Positions 45,140 through 57,349 of a stretch of DNA of 64,000 nucleotides are shown here, in pieces. A program made the translations under genes and the position numbers. Below the pieces are notes generated by a model. That model saw only the letters and a list, made by a program, of their open reading frames with translations. It was not told the DNA's origin and did no database searches. The number at the start of each line of letters is the position of its first letter. Positions within the stretch are counted from its first letter, which is position 1. The stretch is from NCBI RefSeq assembly GCF_004193775.1, contig NC_041002.1, positions 40,462,038 to 40,526,037 of the forward strand, given 5' to 3'. Source of the stretch: Glycine soja. Its lineage: Eukaryota; Streptophyta; Magnoliopsida; Fabales; Fabaceae.

Positions 45140-48100
45140 TTTTTTGCTTTTTGGAAGCAAGAATTATGATGACATAAAAATTGGTGACATGGTCATTTCT
45201 TTAAAAAAATATTTCTACAAACTAACTAGTAATTACTAAACTAAATTGTTCATACGAAGAGAGAACAAAAGAATAAAATTAATCAAATTTGACAAGATTT
45301 CATAAGTGTGCCATTCAAGTTTTACTTCGACAAAAAATTTAGGTGAATGAAACAAGAAAATAGCAAAACCAGAACTGTATAGCTTTCCATCTTAGATAAT
45401 CAATATTTACCTTGAGCATGGAAGTTTGAATTATATCAATCAAATTTATACAACCGAGTAGTTTCAAGTTGAATTCTCTCCTGCAAGAAGACAATATATA
45501 AATCTTCATATTTGAACTATTTTATAGAAATCCATTGGTTAGAAATTTTCCTTATATAGTTGTATATTACCTAATATTTTTTTCGTTGAAACACATGGTC
45601 AAGGGACACAGACTCTCCAATCATTTCTGATCGGAGTCACCATATCCATAGTCAAAAGGGAACCTCCAACTTACAAAAATAAAATACCAATTAAAATATA
45701 TGTTACTACCAATTAAATATGTGTTATTATACAATTAATTATGCAGGTATACTATGCATGTATATTTTTATAATATCACATTTAATTCTTAGAATATTTC
45801 TTATATAAAATTAACTCATAAAATACTTTTTATACACAATTAAGTTTTATTTAACAAAAAATTTAGGTGAATGAATTTAGAGTAAGTCTAATGTTCATTC
45901 AATATTCTCAAATCGAAAAAAGATTCAAATTCATTTTCTTATAAAATATGAGTCTGATATTTGTAAAGTATAATAATCATGCAAAAATAGTTTCTAAAAT
46001 TTAGAAAAATTGATCAGTAAATATATAGAGTATAGACCAGATTTGCTCATATTTTTTTAAAAATGAAATTAGAGTCTCAAACTTTTTAATTTTATAAAAA
46101 TTACAAATAGTAAGGACAAAAAGGAGATGAGAAGTGGGAAAAGAAAATGTACCATGAAGTTGTCAAATTCTTGTCTAAAAATAGTAGGCACAATATTTTA
46201 ACAAAACTCTTTCATAATTTCATTTCTCAAGGACACGGTTAGCTTTGTTCCAGTGATTTCCTCCTCATCTTTATTGTTTTATGTTTTTTAAAGAGTAAAT
46301 TTTATTAGAAGGAAATAAGGAAATAGGAGGAAAAGAATAAGCCATCCTATGTAATGAAAACTGATTCCAACATGAATGAGATAAGGTCAGTTGCATCAAC
46401 ATCTCTCTATCCTGCATCAAATTGGATGATGAAGAGCACTAGAAAACAAATGGAAAAAATATCATTAAAATAAAAGTTATAGAGCCAGAGTGGAAGCACT
46501 AAAATTAGAAATAAAAAGATATAAATAGTTGTCAATATTAAAAAGATATAAAAAGATAGAAATTAAAAAAATATCATTAAAATAAAAGTTATAGAGCCAG
46601 ATGGTGCAGTCCATGCTTTTTACACTGATTTAATGACTAAAGTAAGACTTGAGGGGAAAGTGAAATTGTTAACTTACTTGTACCATAGGATATTTTCTCT
46701 CTTTAGAATTCAAAAACATACTAGAGCTAGTCCTGACATCACTCTTGATTCCCTGTACAAGATAGAAATATCATGTTTCATGAAGAAACACATGTTCATA
46801 GATGCCAATGACCACATATAGTACTACTGCACAATATGTCCACATTTGTTTTGATATGGATTTCCTTTTCTTAATTTGATTATGTGTGAATGAACGAAAG
46901 CTTCCTTTAATCTTAACAACATTTCTTTTATTTCTGCAAGGTGTTTTGCCAAATTCTTTTAGGCGTTTTATATGTAAATGCATAAAATTGATGTCATAAC
47001 CCAAAAAGAAAATGGTATGATTGGAAAGCAAAGCAAAAGAAAAAAAATAGGAAAAAAATATTCTTTATAATATTTTGAACCTATTTGACCATTTTGGGAA
47101 ATCAACAAAAAAACTTCTTTTATTCTTACAGCAAAACATATCTTTTTAACTCTTCATGGTGTTTTGCCAAATTCTTTTTAGTGTTTTTATATGACAGTAG
47201 AGTAGTAGACACACAAAATTGCTGTCAACGAGTGTACTCCATAATATTTCACAATAAGGCCAACACAGACAAGCCTTCATGTGACAGCAAATGCACAAAT
47301 GTGAAAGAAGTGAGATTTTGTTATAATTAGTAAGCAACTCAAAGCAGTAAAAAAATCAATTCAGAAAAATTATTTCTTTCTATGGTTTTTTTTTGTAACA
47401 GCGTATTTTAAAAAAGCAATTCTCAAAAAGGCCAAAATTTCACAGCAAGGCTAAACTGACACATTGATCAAAGGAGTGCACAAAACATTTGTACCATACT
47501 CGTATGCTGCACACATCCCTCTCAAGTACAATAAGACTTAGATTGGATTTTCTCTATATATCTCTGTCTCTTTGGTTTCTACAAGCTTCATAATCTCCAA
47601 TGTGATGTATTTTGCTGGGTAGAATCATAGAACTTGCCTAATAGAGGGTTAGTCCATAGAGGAGATCAAGCAATGATTTCTAAATAACTCTTAAAATGGA
47701 TTCAGTTCTTCCTTTGTTTGAAGCATGGTATTCTTCTTTTTAAGTTTGAAAACTTCTCACTTATCTTTTTTCCTAGTTCTAAATTAGATATTTTCTGTGA
47801 GAAGGGTCTTCCCACCATCTGAAGCTATATAGTAGTTTACAAAAATATAATTTATTCATAAAAGAGAACAAAGAAATAAAAAAACAGAGAGGAAATTTTA
47901 GTTCATGAGGAAATAAAAAAACACACTTAAGAGATTTAAGCACCTTTTGCTCAGACCAACACATGTTGGTACCTCATGAGGAAATTTTAGTTTACTCTTC
48001 AATCTTCATTGATGAAGCGCTAAAATAGATCCACTCATCCACTAAATGGTACTTTGCCTATAGAAATTGAAGAATATGCAACTAAGTGAAAAAGGTCCCA

Positions 48101-48480
48101 GATGACAAGAGTGGAGGCTTGATAGGGTCTTTCTTTTATGCTTAACAGCCTTAACTCCAGTAGTTTATATGACCTTATACATATAGACACACACACAGTC
48201 CAAACATGCAGTTTCTAGTTTTCCCATGAATAACAGCACAAAATATAATGACAATTATAGAATGATGTAACTATTTGGATTTATACCTTAACTTTACAAC
48301 CAAATTAATAGGTATAGGTATGTTAAAATTAACAAAGGTTTACCATAATATGGTTGTAATTCGGGGATTCTGAGTTTTAAGAGTGAAAAATTAGCATTTA
48401 GAAGGGAGGTCATACCTCCATGCTCAGGAAGTTATGAAGTAAAATAATTCATGGAGACCAGTTAAGCACTTCAGGTTTGA
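45140..48480. other. Interior of CACTA element, no gene recognised
   Basis: AT-rich. A roughly 40-bp imperfect direct repeat (TGTTTTGCCAAATTCTTTT) occurs near 46940 and 47159. No protein match. Confidence 0.5.
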
Positions 48481-48569
48481 CCTACGGGAAGGAATAAAAG
48501 GGTGAAACTGAGAAAACATGTAAATATAAAAGTTTAGCAGAAAAAAGAGGGACAACAAAACAGACATAC

Positions 48570-48790
48570 ATATCCAAGGCATAAGATTTTTGCTTCCTTG
48601 TCATTATTCCAAAAAGGAACACCTGAAAAACAGAAGAAAAGTTTGAAAAGGAAGTTCCAATCATACTGTAAAGAAAAGTAAAAGAATAGTGACCTCTTGG
48701 CAATTGAAGGTGACGATTAGTGTCGAGTCCACGCAATCTTCTAAATGGCAAAGAATTGGTGCCTAGACGGAGTAGTTAAGCTAACAGAGC
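48570..48790 (-). other. Possible captured exons of unknown gene
   Basis: A minus-strand frame encodes TNSLPFRRLRGLDTNRHLQL ending at a GT donor (about 48782-48702). A second segment after a TTTTTCAG-like acceptor (about 48622-48570) encodes FWNNDKEAKILCLGY in one frame. They look like exons in composition and splice signals, but I cannot name the gene. They may belong with the TPR fragment upstream on the same strand. Confidence 0.35.
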
Positions 48791-48959
48791 ATAAGAAAGT
48801 GTACCTACAATATTAAATCCTAAATTTAACCTATGAAATAATAATAGTCATGGAGTTGGAGATGAATTCAATTCAAGATCAAAATGTGAATCACACACAC
48901 ACAGACACTCACGCTTACTCTCTCCTTCCTTCGTCAATCATCAACTCAACAATCACAAA

Positions 48960-49400
48960 CCGCTTTGTAACGCCCATTGCTGCTTTTATGCACCATGCCT
49001 TCGCGTTTCGTGGACTCAGCTTCACCGACTCGGTCAAATCAGCCAGCATTGAGTCAACGCACCGCTCGCTCATCGCGATCTTGAGCTCCGCCCTCTTCAG
49101 CAGCACGTTGCCCCTCTCTTCCTCGGCAAGGGACCCCACGGCGAGAGGGGACAATGCAGCGTCGAGCACGTTGGAGCGAAAGCCCTGGAGGTCAAGCGCC
49201 ATGGACTTGAGGAGGTGCGAGGCGGCTTCCTTGGGGTCGAGCGCGAGGGCCTTCTCGGCCTCGACTAGGGCCTATTTGGCGAGGGAGGTTGCGGCAAAAG
49301 CGCTTTTGGATCTTCTGGCTTGGGCGAGGAGCTGCGCGCCTTGGACAAAGTGGCACTTGGCTTGGACGGCGCAAGGGTTTGGAGGACAGTGGCGGAGGGG
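48960..49400 (-). pseudogene. TPR-like protein fragment with in-frame stop
   Basis: The minus-strand frame encodes CAVQAKCHFVQGAQLLAQAR, AEKALALDPKEAASHLLKSM, ALDLQGFRSNVLDAALSPLA and LKIAMSERCVDSMLADLTES, followed by VKLSPRNAKAWCIKAA. The helical alternation and ALxLDP / AKAWC spacing fit a tetratricopeptide-repeat protein of the plant TPR-like superfamily. A TAG at 49272-49274 interrupts the frame. No terminal exons are found. The segment is much more GC-rich than the surrounding CACTA element, consistent with capture of a host exon. Which TPR family member it came from is not resolved. Confidence 0.65.
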
Positions 49401-49741
49401 GAAGAGGAGCCAGAAACAAAACCCTCGATAAAGCAGGTTAACTCCGGAGTGAAAATGAAAAGTCGTAGTTCTCTAGTAAATAAAAAATAATAGAATTAAA
49501 ATATGATATATTCAAAGACGATGGTAACTAAAAATGCTGCAGTTAGGTTACAAACAAAAACGGTTTTTATTAAACCGCTTTCGAAACATTCAAATCAAAG
49601 GCGGTTTTATAAAAACCGACGTTAACACCTTCAAAAAGTTGATTTAAATTGCAAAAATACCACCGCATGTTTTACTACATCGGTTTTTTAATAACCGATG
49701 TAGATTTGACGATGTTGAATGATCAATTTCTAGTAGTGTAA

Positions 49742-50340
49742 TTGAATTTTTTATTTATTTATAGAAATAAAAAATAAATACTAAAAGATTTACAATAATT
49801 TATATACATTCTTTAATGACCCAAACTAGATTCCTTTCTTCTGATTAAAGTAACTAAAGATATCATTGACTAAGTTTTAAAAATTATGGGATTTAATTGA
49901 ACCTTAAATTAAAGGTAAAGCAAAATTGAATAAAATAAACAAATTAATAAAGTAATTAATTAAGCCTTAAAAAAATTAAGGCTTAAATATGAATTAATCA
50001 TTGTAAGTTAGTGTTTTTTTTAAAAAAATTTGTTTCTTATAATTTTTTTTAGTTCTCATAAATTTATGATTTTTTAAATTTGATTCCTATAAATTTTTTG
50101 TTATTTTTAGTTCCTCTAATTACACGTTTACATTTTTCAATTTTGATTTTCTGTATTTGATACAAATGAAAAAATTGAAGTCTTAAAAAAATTTAATACT
50201 GAAAAAATAACATGGCGCGTTTCATGATTGGCCACAACACAAAACCCAACACAACCCCAAAACTCGCTCACAACACAGCAGAATGTACCCATTGCTTGCG
50301 ATCTAAATTCACAATGACAATGTGGTGAAAAACGCTCGGA
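49742..50340. other. Region between CACTA element and aprataxin-like gene
   Basis: AT-rich. It includes the right arm of the split inverted repeat (about 49860-50110) and then the probable promoter and 5' UTR of the gene at 50348. There is no obvious single TATA box. Confidence 0.5.
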
Positions 50341-50347
50341 TTTGAAG

Positions 50348-53300
50348 ATGGACATGGACGTGGAAGAAGCTTCTGCACCTAAAGGTTTCCTTCTAGAACC
50401 TTCACCATTTCGTGCACGAAATGAATCACAGAAATTGATACCCTTTTGATGATTCTGAGTGTTTGTGTTTAACGCAGAGAGAAAGCCCGTTTTGGTGATC
50501 TTGGTGGGCGCTCCAGGGAGCGGGAAGTCCACCTTCTGCGAAGAAGTTATGGGTTCCTCTACTCGCCCTTGGGTTCGCGTATGCCAGGTTTAGTTCACTC
50601 GCTTCTGCCTGTTCGATGAAATGTCTCACTGGGTTTCACTTTCACCAATTGAGTTTTTAGTTTTTACTACGGTAATTAAATGATAAGATGACAATTGAAG
50701 GGAAACTAATAAGGTTTCAGTTTTTTAGTTGCTGTTCATGTTAAGGGTTTTAAGGTTTTGCAATACTGTAATTTGGCTAAGGTTTTGGTAATGGTAACGC
50801 AATATATACTGTAATTTAAAACGACGAAAACAAGATAGGGGCGTTAGTGTGTCGCAGGGAATTGATGAAAAATTTTACATTTTTATTTGCTTGATTAGTC
50901 TGAGTTGAATAAAGGGTTGTTTTTTGTGCCTTATGATCTTGATCTTGGCCGTTTGCATATATGTGAAAGATCGTAGGGTATTGATGTGTTTTATTGGGTG
51001 TGTCAGTTCTTGCCTGAATGAGGGCTTATGAGTATGTTTTAAACGGTTGGAGGATAAGGGAAATGTATACTGTTTGGGATATTTTTATTTGATAGGGAAG
51101 GAAAAGGCAGGATTTTCACTTGACCCTCCAACAGATCAGCTATAACTTGATACGATTTTTCTCAATTTGAAGGATTTGGAAGAGATTGCTATTGTAACAT
51201 AATACATATGTCCATATTTTGTGGTTAAAATATGTTTTTAACAAAGTATATTATTGATAACAAGTATAAAAAAATTTACAATGTATTTGAAATTTTTAAC
51301 ATTAGAAGTTTAGAACAATAAAAGGAAAATTGTCATTTAACACCCCTCCTCCCCCCCCAGCCAACACTACTCCCTTCTCTAATTGTTTTTTATTCCTTCT
51401 CTCTCCTTCTCAACTTCCAAACAAATCTACTTATATAAGATGAGATGTAATCAGTGTATTTGGTGAAAGTAAAGTTTAGGCCTTTTATTGATAATGTTTA
51501 ATTTGTATAGCCATTTATATGTAAATGCAATTTGAATAATGCCTTGATAAAATCTCTTAGTACAGAGTCTGCTTCTTGGTTAAGTTATATTAATCTCCAC
51601 TCTTGAGAACTATTATCTAAGGATATTCTATTTGGTATTTAATGTGAACTTGAGAAAGAAATGCAAATACTATTGTTTTCTGTTAAAGAAGTTGTGTTTT
51701 GGTCATGGTTAAGGGTTTGCCAAGTCTCAGCCTTTGCTTCTACCCTACCTCTACAGAGAGAGAGAGAGAGAGAAGAGGGGAGGGGGGGGGGGGGGGGGGG
51801 AGGCTCACCCAACATGACTTTGGATCTTATCTAACACTGGTTATACTGTTTATTCGCTTTAGGACACTATTGGAAATGGTAAAGCAGGAAATAAAGCTCA
51901 GTGCCTAAGCAGTGCAACTAGAGCATTGAAGGATGGGAAGAGTGTATTTATTGATAGGTGCAATCTTGACAGAGAACAGCGTTCAGAATTTATAAAGCTT
52001 GGTGATGGACCCCAAATAGATGTCCATGCAGTTGTACTTGATCTTCCTGCTAAGCTTTGTATTTCTCGATCAGTCAAACGAACTGGGCATGAAGGAAATT
52101 TGCAGGGTGGAAAAGCTGCTGCAGTTGTGAATAGAATGCTTCAACATAAAGAGCTTCCCAAATTAAGTGAAGGCTTTAGCCGGATAACATTTTGTCAGAA
52201 TGAAAGTGATGTAAAAAATGCTCTTAACACATACAGCACACTTGGGCCACTGGATAGTCTTCAATATGGCTGCTTTGGCCAGAAGAATCCTGATTCCAAA
52301 ATTCAAGTTGGTATAATGAAGTTCCTTAAAAGAGCAGAGGTCCCAGTTGCTGCTGCATCTAGAGAGAGTGGCATTGAAGACCCTACTTCCCAGACTCCGG
52401 GTAAAAATAACTCCTGCTGCAAAGATAAGCAAACATTTTCCTCAATTCCTGATAATGACAACTCAGAGACGAAGGAAGTAGAAAACCAAGCAGTTGGCTC
52501 TGTTGATTCCCATGCCAATCAAGTTTCTCTGGATGATATTCCCACTCTGGCATTTCCATCTATTTCAACATCTGATTTTCAATTCAACCATGAGAAGGCA
52601 GCTGATATTATTGTTGAGAAGGTTGCAGAGTTCTCAAATAAGTTTAGGAATGCCAGACTTGTTCTTGTTGACTTGTCTCATAAATCAAAGATTCTGTCCT
52701 TAGTTAAGGCTAAAATTGCAGGAAAAAACATTGATGCCCAAAAGTTCTTTACCCATGTTGGGGACATTACTCATCTTTATTCCAGGGGAGGTTTGCGATG
52801 TAATGTCATTGCTAACGCTGCCAACTGGTAAGGTTCTATTTCTATGATTTTAGTGTATATGTAATTCCATATAACATTAATTAATAAATCTGAATTAAAA
52901 ATTTGATAAACTCAAGATGACCCTCACCCAGGAACATGTTACTGACCATTATGACTGTTAAATGGTATGCCAATTTGTATCTGTTGGTATTGCCTCAGTC
53001 TCTACTTATCTGAACTACATAAGGAATTTTCTGGCGACTGTGATTTTATGATCAAATTCTACATTATCTAACAGTTACGGATCTATTGTGTTTTCTTTTT
53101 ATCTCATGTCATGCAACTCCAGCTGCCAATCAATCAACTTAACTGCCTTTGTTTTTTGGCATCCATTCTAACTATTTTAGTCAACACCAATGCCTGCTTC
53201 TTGATTGACATGGATCTCATCATTTTTAACTTGTTTCCCAGGCCCAGTTCTGCCCTTAAAACTTGTAATAAACTATATTTTCAGTCAGATAAACCTGCCA

Positions 53301-55153
53301 TTTTTCAAATTTTCTCTTGGTTAAGTGAAAACTCCTTTGCAGGAGGTTAAATCCTGGAGGTGGAGGTGTAAATGCAGCAATTTTTAATGCTGCAGGTCCT
53401 GAACTGGAGTCTGCAACAAAAGAAAAAGTACAATCTCTTTCTCCTGGGAATGCTGCTGTTGTTCCTCTACCTTCATCTTCTCCTTTGTTCACCAGAGAGG
53501 GTGTAACCCATGTAATACATGTTGTTGGACCTAATATGAACCCACAAAGACCAAATTGTCTAAATAATGATTATAATAAAGGCTGCAAAATTCTCCAAGA
53601 TGCTTATACTTCACTTTTTGAAGGCTTTGCATCTATTGTGAGGAACCAGACATGGCATCCAGTAGGAAAAAGTGAAAACCTTGAAAGGAAGTCTTTAGAG
53701 TTGCAGGTTCAGTCTGATTGTTCCAGAAATTATTTCACAAAAACTGATCAAAAGAGTAAGAGAGATGTTGATCATGGATTGGGAAAAAGTAAGAAATACA
53801 AGGGGACTCGGGATGACTCTGGATTGACCTTTACTGATTCTAGGAATGAAAATGTTGATTCAGAGCATAGAACTGAGAGGAGCATGACTAAGACATGGGG
53901 ATCATGGGCTCAAGCTCTTCACCAAATAGCTATGCATCCAGAAAAGCTTAAGGATGACTTGCTTGAAATTTCCGATGATGTTGTTGTATTGAATGATATG
54001 TATCCCAAGGTTGAATTAGCCCCTTTTCTTCTTTTTAACTTTCGTGTCACGCGTGACTCTGCAAATGCAACAAACTGGATTTACCTGTGTTTTTCAGGCA
54101 CGGAAGCATGTTCTGGTGTTGGCACGAACCGGAGGTCTTGATTGCCTTGCAGATGTCCAAAAGGAGCACCTTCAGTTATTGAACAAGATGCATGATGTGG
54201 GTTTAAAGTGGGCTGAGAAGTTCTTGAACGAGAATGCTTCCCTGGTATTTCGTCTCGGATATCACTCGGTATGCAGAATATATATTCAAGAACTATTTTT
54301 CCTCTCCCCCACCCTAAAAAAGAAAAGAATGTTCCTTGGCCTTTGATTAATGAGTGGCTTCGTTACTTTATGTTTTCTATCAAAACATGCAGCCATAATC
54401 ATCATAAGTATGTTTCGATTATTGAAGCTATTAGAGAGTTTTTGCAGAGACAGTGGTGATGGCTAAATTGGATTTGTATTAAAAATTGAGAGTTTAAAGA
54501 TGACTTCTTTCGTTGTTAACCATATTAATCAATAACTCAAGGCTATTACTAATAAATATTAGCAGTAATATTCAACAAGGAAAATTATTGAATGGAATAC
54601 TCCATATTTAAAATTTGAAAGAAATAAGTTATTAAAAAATTTACATGATCGTGTTAGTATTGGATTGAGGTTTGAGAAGGTTCATCTTCATTTAACTTCA
54701 AGAGCAATGGTTAAGGTTTTTTTCATTTTGTTGGGCATGTTTTTAGGTGTATATCATTTGTAAACTGAAAGCTTCAGTAGCTGTTAATATCTTTTTCTTC
54801 TGTACCTTCTGCAGGCACCATCAATGCGACAACTACATTTACATGTTATTAGCCAGGACTTCGAATCAATACATTTAAAGAACAAGAAGCACTGGAACTC
54901 ATTTAACACAGCTTTCTTTCTTGACTCGGTAGATGTAATGGATGAGATCTCTAGTGATGGGAAGGCAAAATTGAAAGATGATGACAAACTACTGTCTATG
55001 GAGTTGAGGTGCCACAGATGTAGAAGTGCACATCCAAACATACCGCGTTTAAAATTACATATTAGCAGCTGCCAATCCCCCTTTCCTGCTCACCTGCTTC
55101 AACACGGACGTTTGGTGCATGCACCAGGAGAACCTCATAGCAATGTCCAGTAG
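50348..55153 (+). CDS. Aprataxin-like protein (bHLH140-type annotation): P-loop kinase, macro, HIT and zinc-finger regions
   Basis: Six exons: 50348-50384, 50478-50587, 51863-52827, 53343-54009, 54098-54268, 54815-55153. All have GT-AG introns and phases that join into 762 codons plus TAG. Domain order: a polynucleotide-kinase-like P-loop (GAPGSGKST, residues 23-31) with IDRCNLDREQR downstream; a macro domain (THVGDITHLY, VIANAANWRLNPGGGGVNAA, about 325-440); a HIT domain with HLHV at 658-661; and a C-terminal C2HC zinc finger (Cys716, Cys719, His732, Cys736). Aprataxins remove AMP from abortive DNA-ligation ends in the nucleus; the plant form is often annotated as transcription factor bHLH140. 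I see no bHLH motif. Start: the first ATG, 50348; a second Met is codon 3. The reading frame looks intact and functional. Confidence 0.92.
51754..51800. repeat. (AG)n followed by poly-G tract in intron 2
   Basis: About ten AG units, then roughly 19 consecutive G, inside the second intron of the aprataxin-like gene. Its length is likely unstable and error-prone to sequence. Confidence 0.9.
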
Positions 55154-57022
55154 TACTAGTTTTCTGTCTACTCTTTTTTTGTGCTCGGCATTTTTTGTCT
55201 ACTCTACTGCTGAGCAAGACTAGTTTTGAGCTTGTCTTTTTTTTAGTACATGAGATAAAATCACCAATGTGTAGTTAAAGATTGAAGCACTTTTGCACGA
55301 TGATATTAGATGGTTTGACGTCAACTCCTGTAGGGGGAACATTTGCACGATGGACTGATCATTCCTAAAGACTGCATTCTCTATAAACATCGCTACAAAT
55401 TGATTTGCTATCTTTAATCATGACAATTTGCATTTGCATTAATATTTATAAAGATAAAAAAAGAATTATGGACTGACAGTAGATGGTCATTAAACTCATT
55501 GAAACTTTTATCATTGAATTTTCCATTATTTAAATGTTATTAAAAATAATTCAATGAACTTGAATCAGGTGATTGGTTCAAATGGCACATGCGTAATTTT
55601 TATAAAGGTTTTTGAGGTTGAATCTTGAGTATGAAAAAATATTTTTTGGGAGTTAGTTGTACCATTGTGGATACTTTGAATTTGAATGTAATCTAAAAGA
55701 TAACTTAATTATTTTTTTAGTTCCTCAGATTAGAGGATCTATTTTTTTTTTCTCCCGAATAAAAAATTTCATTTTATGGTCTTTTAAATTCAAAAAAATG
55801 TTATTTTTAACCCCTTAAATAAATTTTTGCATCTTTTAGTTCGGGAGTGAGGTATGCTTTTTAGGAAGGTGCAAAGAGGATGAGGTAGGCAGTTATTTAG
55901 TTATCTTACTATAAGGTTGACCTTGTTTTACGTCGTTAAGTAAACAAACATGGTAGAAAATTGGAATTCAAATAAAAGGATTAAAACAGTACGAGGTGAA
56001 AGATCCCAGGATTGTTCTCAAGGGATCTGTGTTAGCGGCTAATTCTTTGGGACTGCAAAATATCATTTAATATTCATACTAGTGCTAAAACTGCTCATTT
56101 AGGAACCAAATGAACAAGGAAAATTTGAAATTCAGATTCCCCATTGAAACCAGTGCCAATAATACGATTTAGTCAAGACAAGGAAATAACACCAGCGATT
56201 CTTCCAAAGGTTCAACACCAATCTAAGTCAAAATCTCAAGCCTTAACAAACAAACATTGCTAGAAACTTGATTCTTCACGTTTACATAAGTGCTTCATCA
56301 ATGCGTTAAGTCGAGTAAGCCTCTCCTTAACTTATATCACGAATATATTTAGAGTTAAACACACAACGCAGTAATGAGTTCAGCACAAGCGGTTTCATTC
56401 ATTAAAACAAACATGATTCTAAAGTTGAAGGTGAAGAAACCTTATTAACTAAAACAGTAAGTAAAATAAAACCATTGGGGCACAAGGTCTCAAGTCAGCA
56501 AACAAACGATATTAAAATCCAAAGATTGATTACAGAGTTTAGCCACTGATGGCAGAGAGTGAAAATTGAAAACTCTAAGAACAACAAAGAAAACTAAAAA
56601 CTAGTTGAGAAAAATCAGATAACCAAACTCTGGCGCTGTACTTTCTGACAATAAAAATTTATCCTATTTATACTAAAGATAACTTGAACTTTTCTAGTCC
56701 TCTTATTTCTTTTTACAAATCAGCCCAAGCCTATAACACAACTTCGGATGCAGAGTCAGAGTAAAAAATGAAGCACGTATTGAGAGACTTGCAATTCAGC
56801 ATCTTGCATCTGATTACATTAATCATCTGATAAGGCTTTGCAGCAATCTCCAATCGTCGTATCAACTTTCAGCTTTCGTCGCATGTCTTTAAAGCATTCT
56901 TCTAATCTTATTTTGGCAAGTGCAGCTCATTAAGACCTACAGATGAAACAAAATAGGAAAATACTTAAAACATGAATTACTACATTTTTTCTTAGTCTGA
57001 ATAAGACCCATCATTACAAAAT
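55154..57022. other. Intergenic region downstream of aprataxin-like gene
   Basis: The first few hundred bases are the probable 3' UTR. From about 55980 to 56960 the sequence has the composition of an old LTR or other repeat (for example AAAGATCCCAGGATTGTTC), but I could not find paired ends. No ORF of note. Confidence 0.45.
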
Positions 57023-57027
57023 TCATC

Positions 57028-57295
57028 TGTTGAAACTGTGCCTGCAATAGATGCATGTGTGGATGTTTTAGCCAATTTTTAAAATTTAAAATTGTGTGTT
57101 GCTTAGGATCTATTCTTTAGGAGTTCTGATTCTGTTTTTTTATTAGACTAGAAACTGTTTTAGTCATGCCTAAAAATACGGGATTTTCTGTTTTGTATAT
57201 TTGACTCTAACTCTATTTAAAGAGCAAATGAATAACAACTATACATCCTTCGAAAATATATTTGCTCTTCTCTGTTTTTGATCTAATCTTCAACA
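57028..57295 (+). repeat. 5' LTR of copia element
   Basis: 268 bp, TG...CA, paired with 61210-61482. CTATTTAAAG at about 57213 is a plausible TATA-like element. Confidence 0.92.
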
Positions 57296-57298
57296 AAT

Positions 57299-57311
57299 TG
57301 GTATCAAGAGC
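57299..57311 (+). other. Copia primer-binding site
   Basis: TGGTATCAAGAGC lies a few bases after the 5' LTR and is of the initiator tRNA-Met-type found in many plant copia elements. Confidence 0.8.
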
Positions 57312-57349
57312 CATCATCTTGAGGGATCTGTGAGTTGAGAGAAACCATA

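Larger units (their letters stand above)
44828..49738. mobile_element. CACTA element of 4.9 kb with TAA target duplication
   Basis: The left end CACTACTAGAAAATAGG at 44828 and right end CAATTTCTAGTAGTG at 49738 are inverted matches. The 3-bp duplication TAA flanks both sides (44825-44827 and 49739-49741). Both subterminal regions carry ACATCGGTT / AACCGATGT repeats, and the right one also AAAACCGCTTT-like units. There is no transposase. The interior contains a TPR-gene fragment (48960-49400, minus) and other possible captured exons near 48570-48790. This is the best-delimited CACTA element in the window. Confidence 0.85.
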
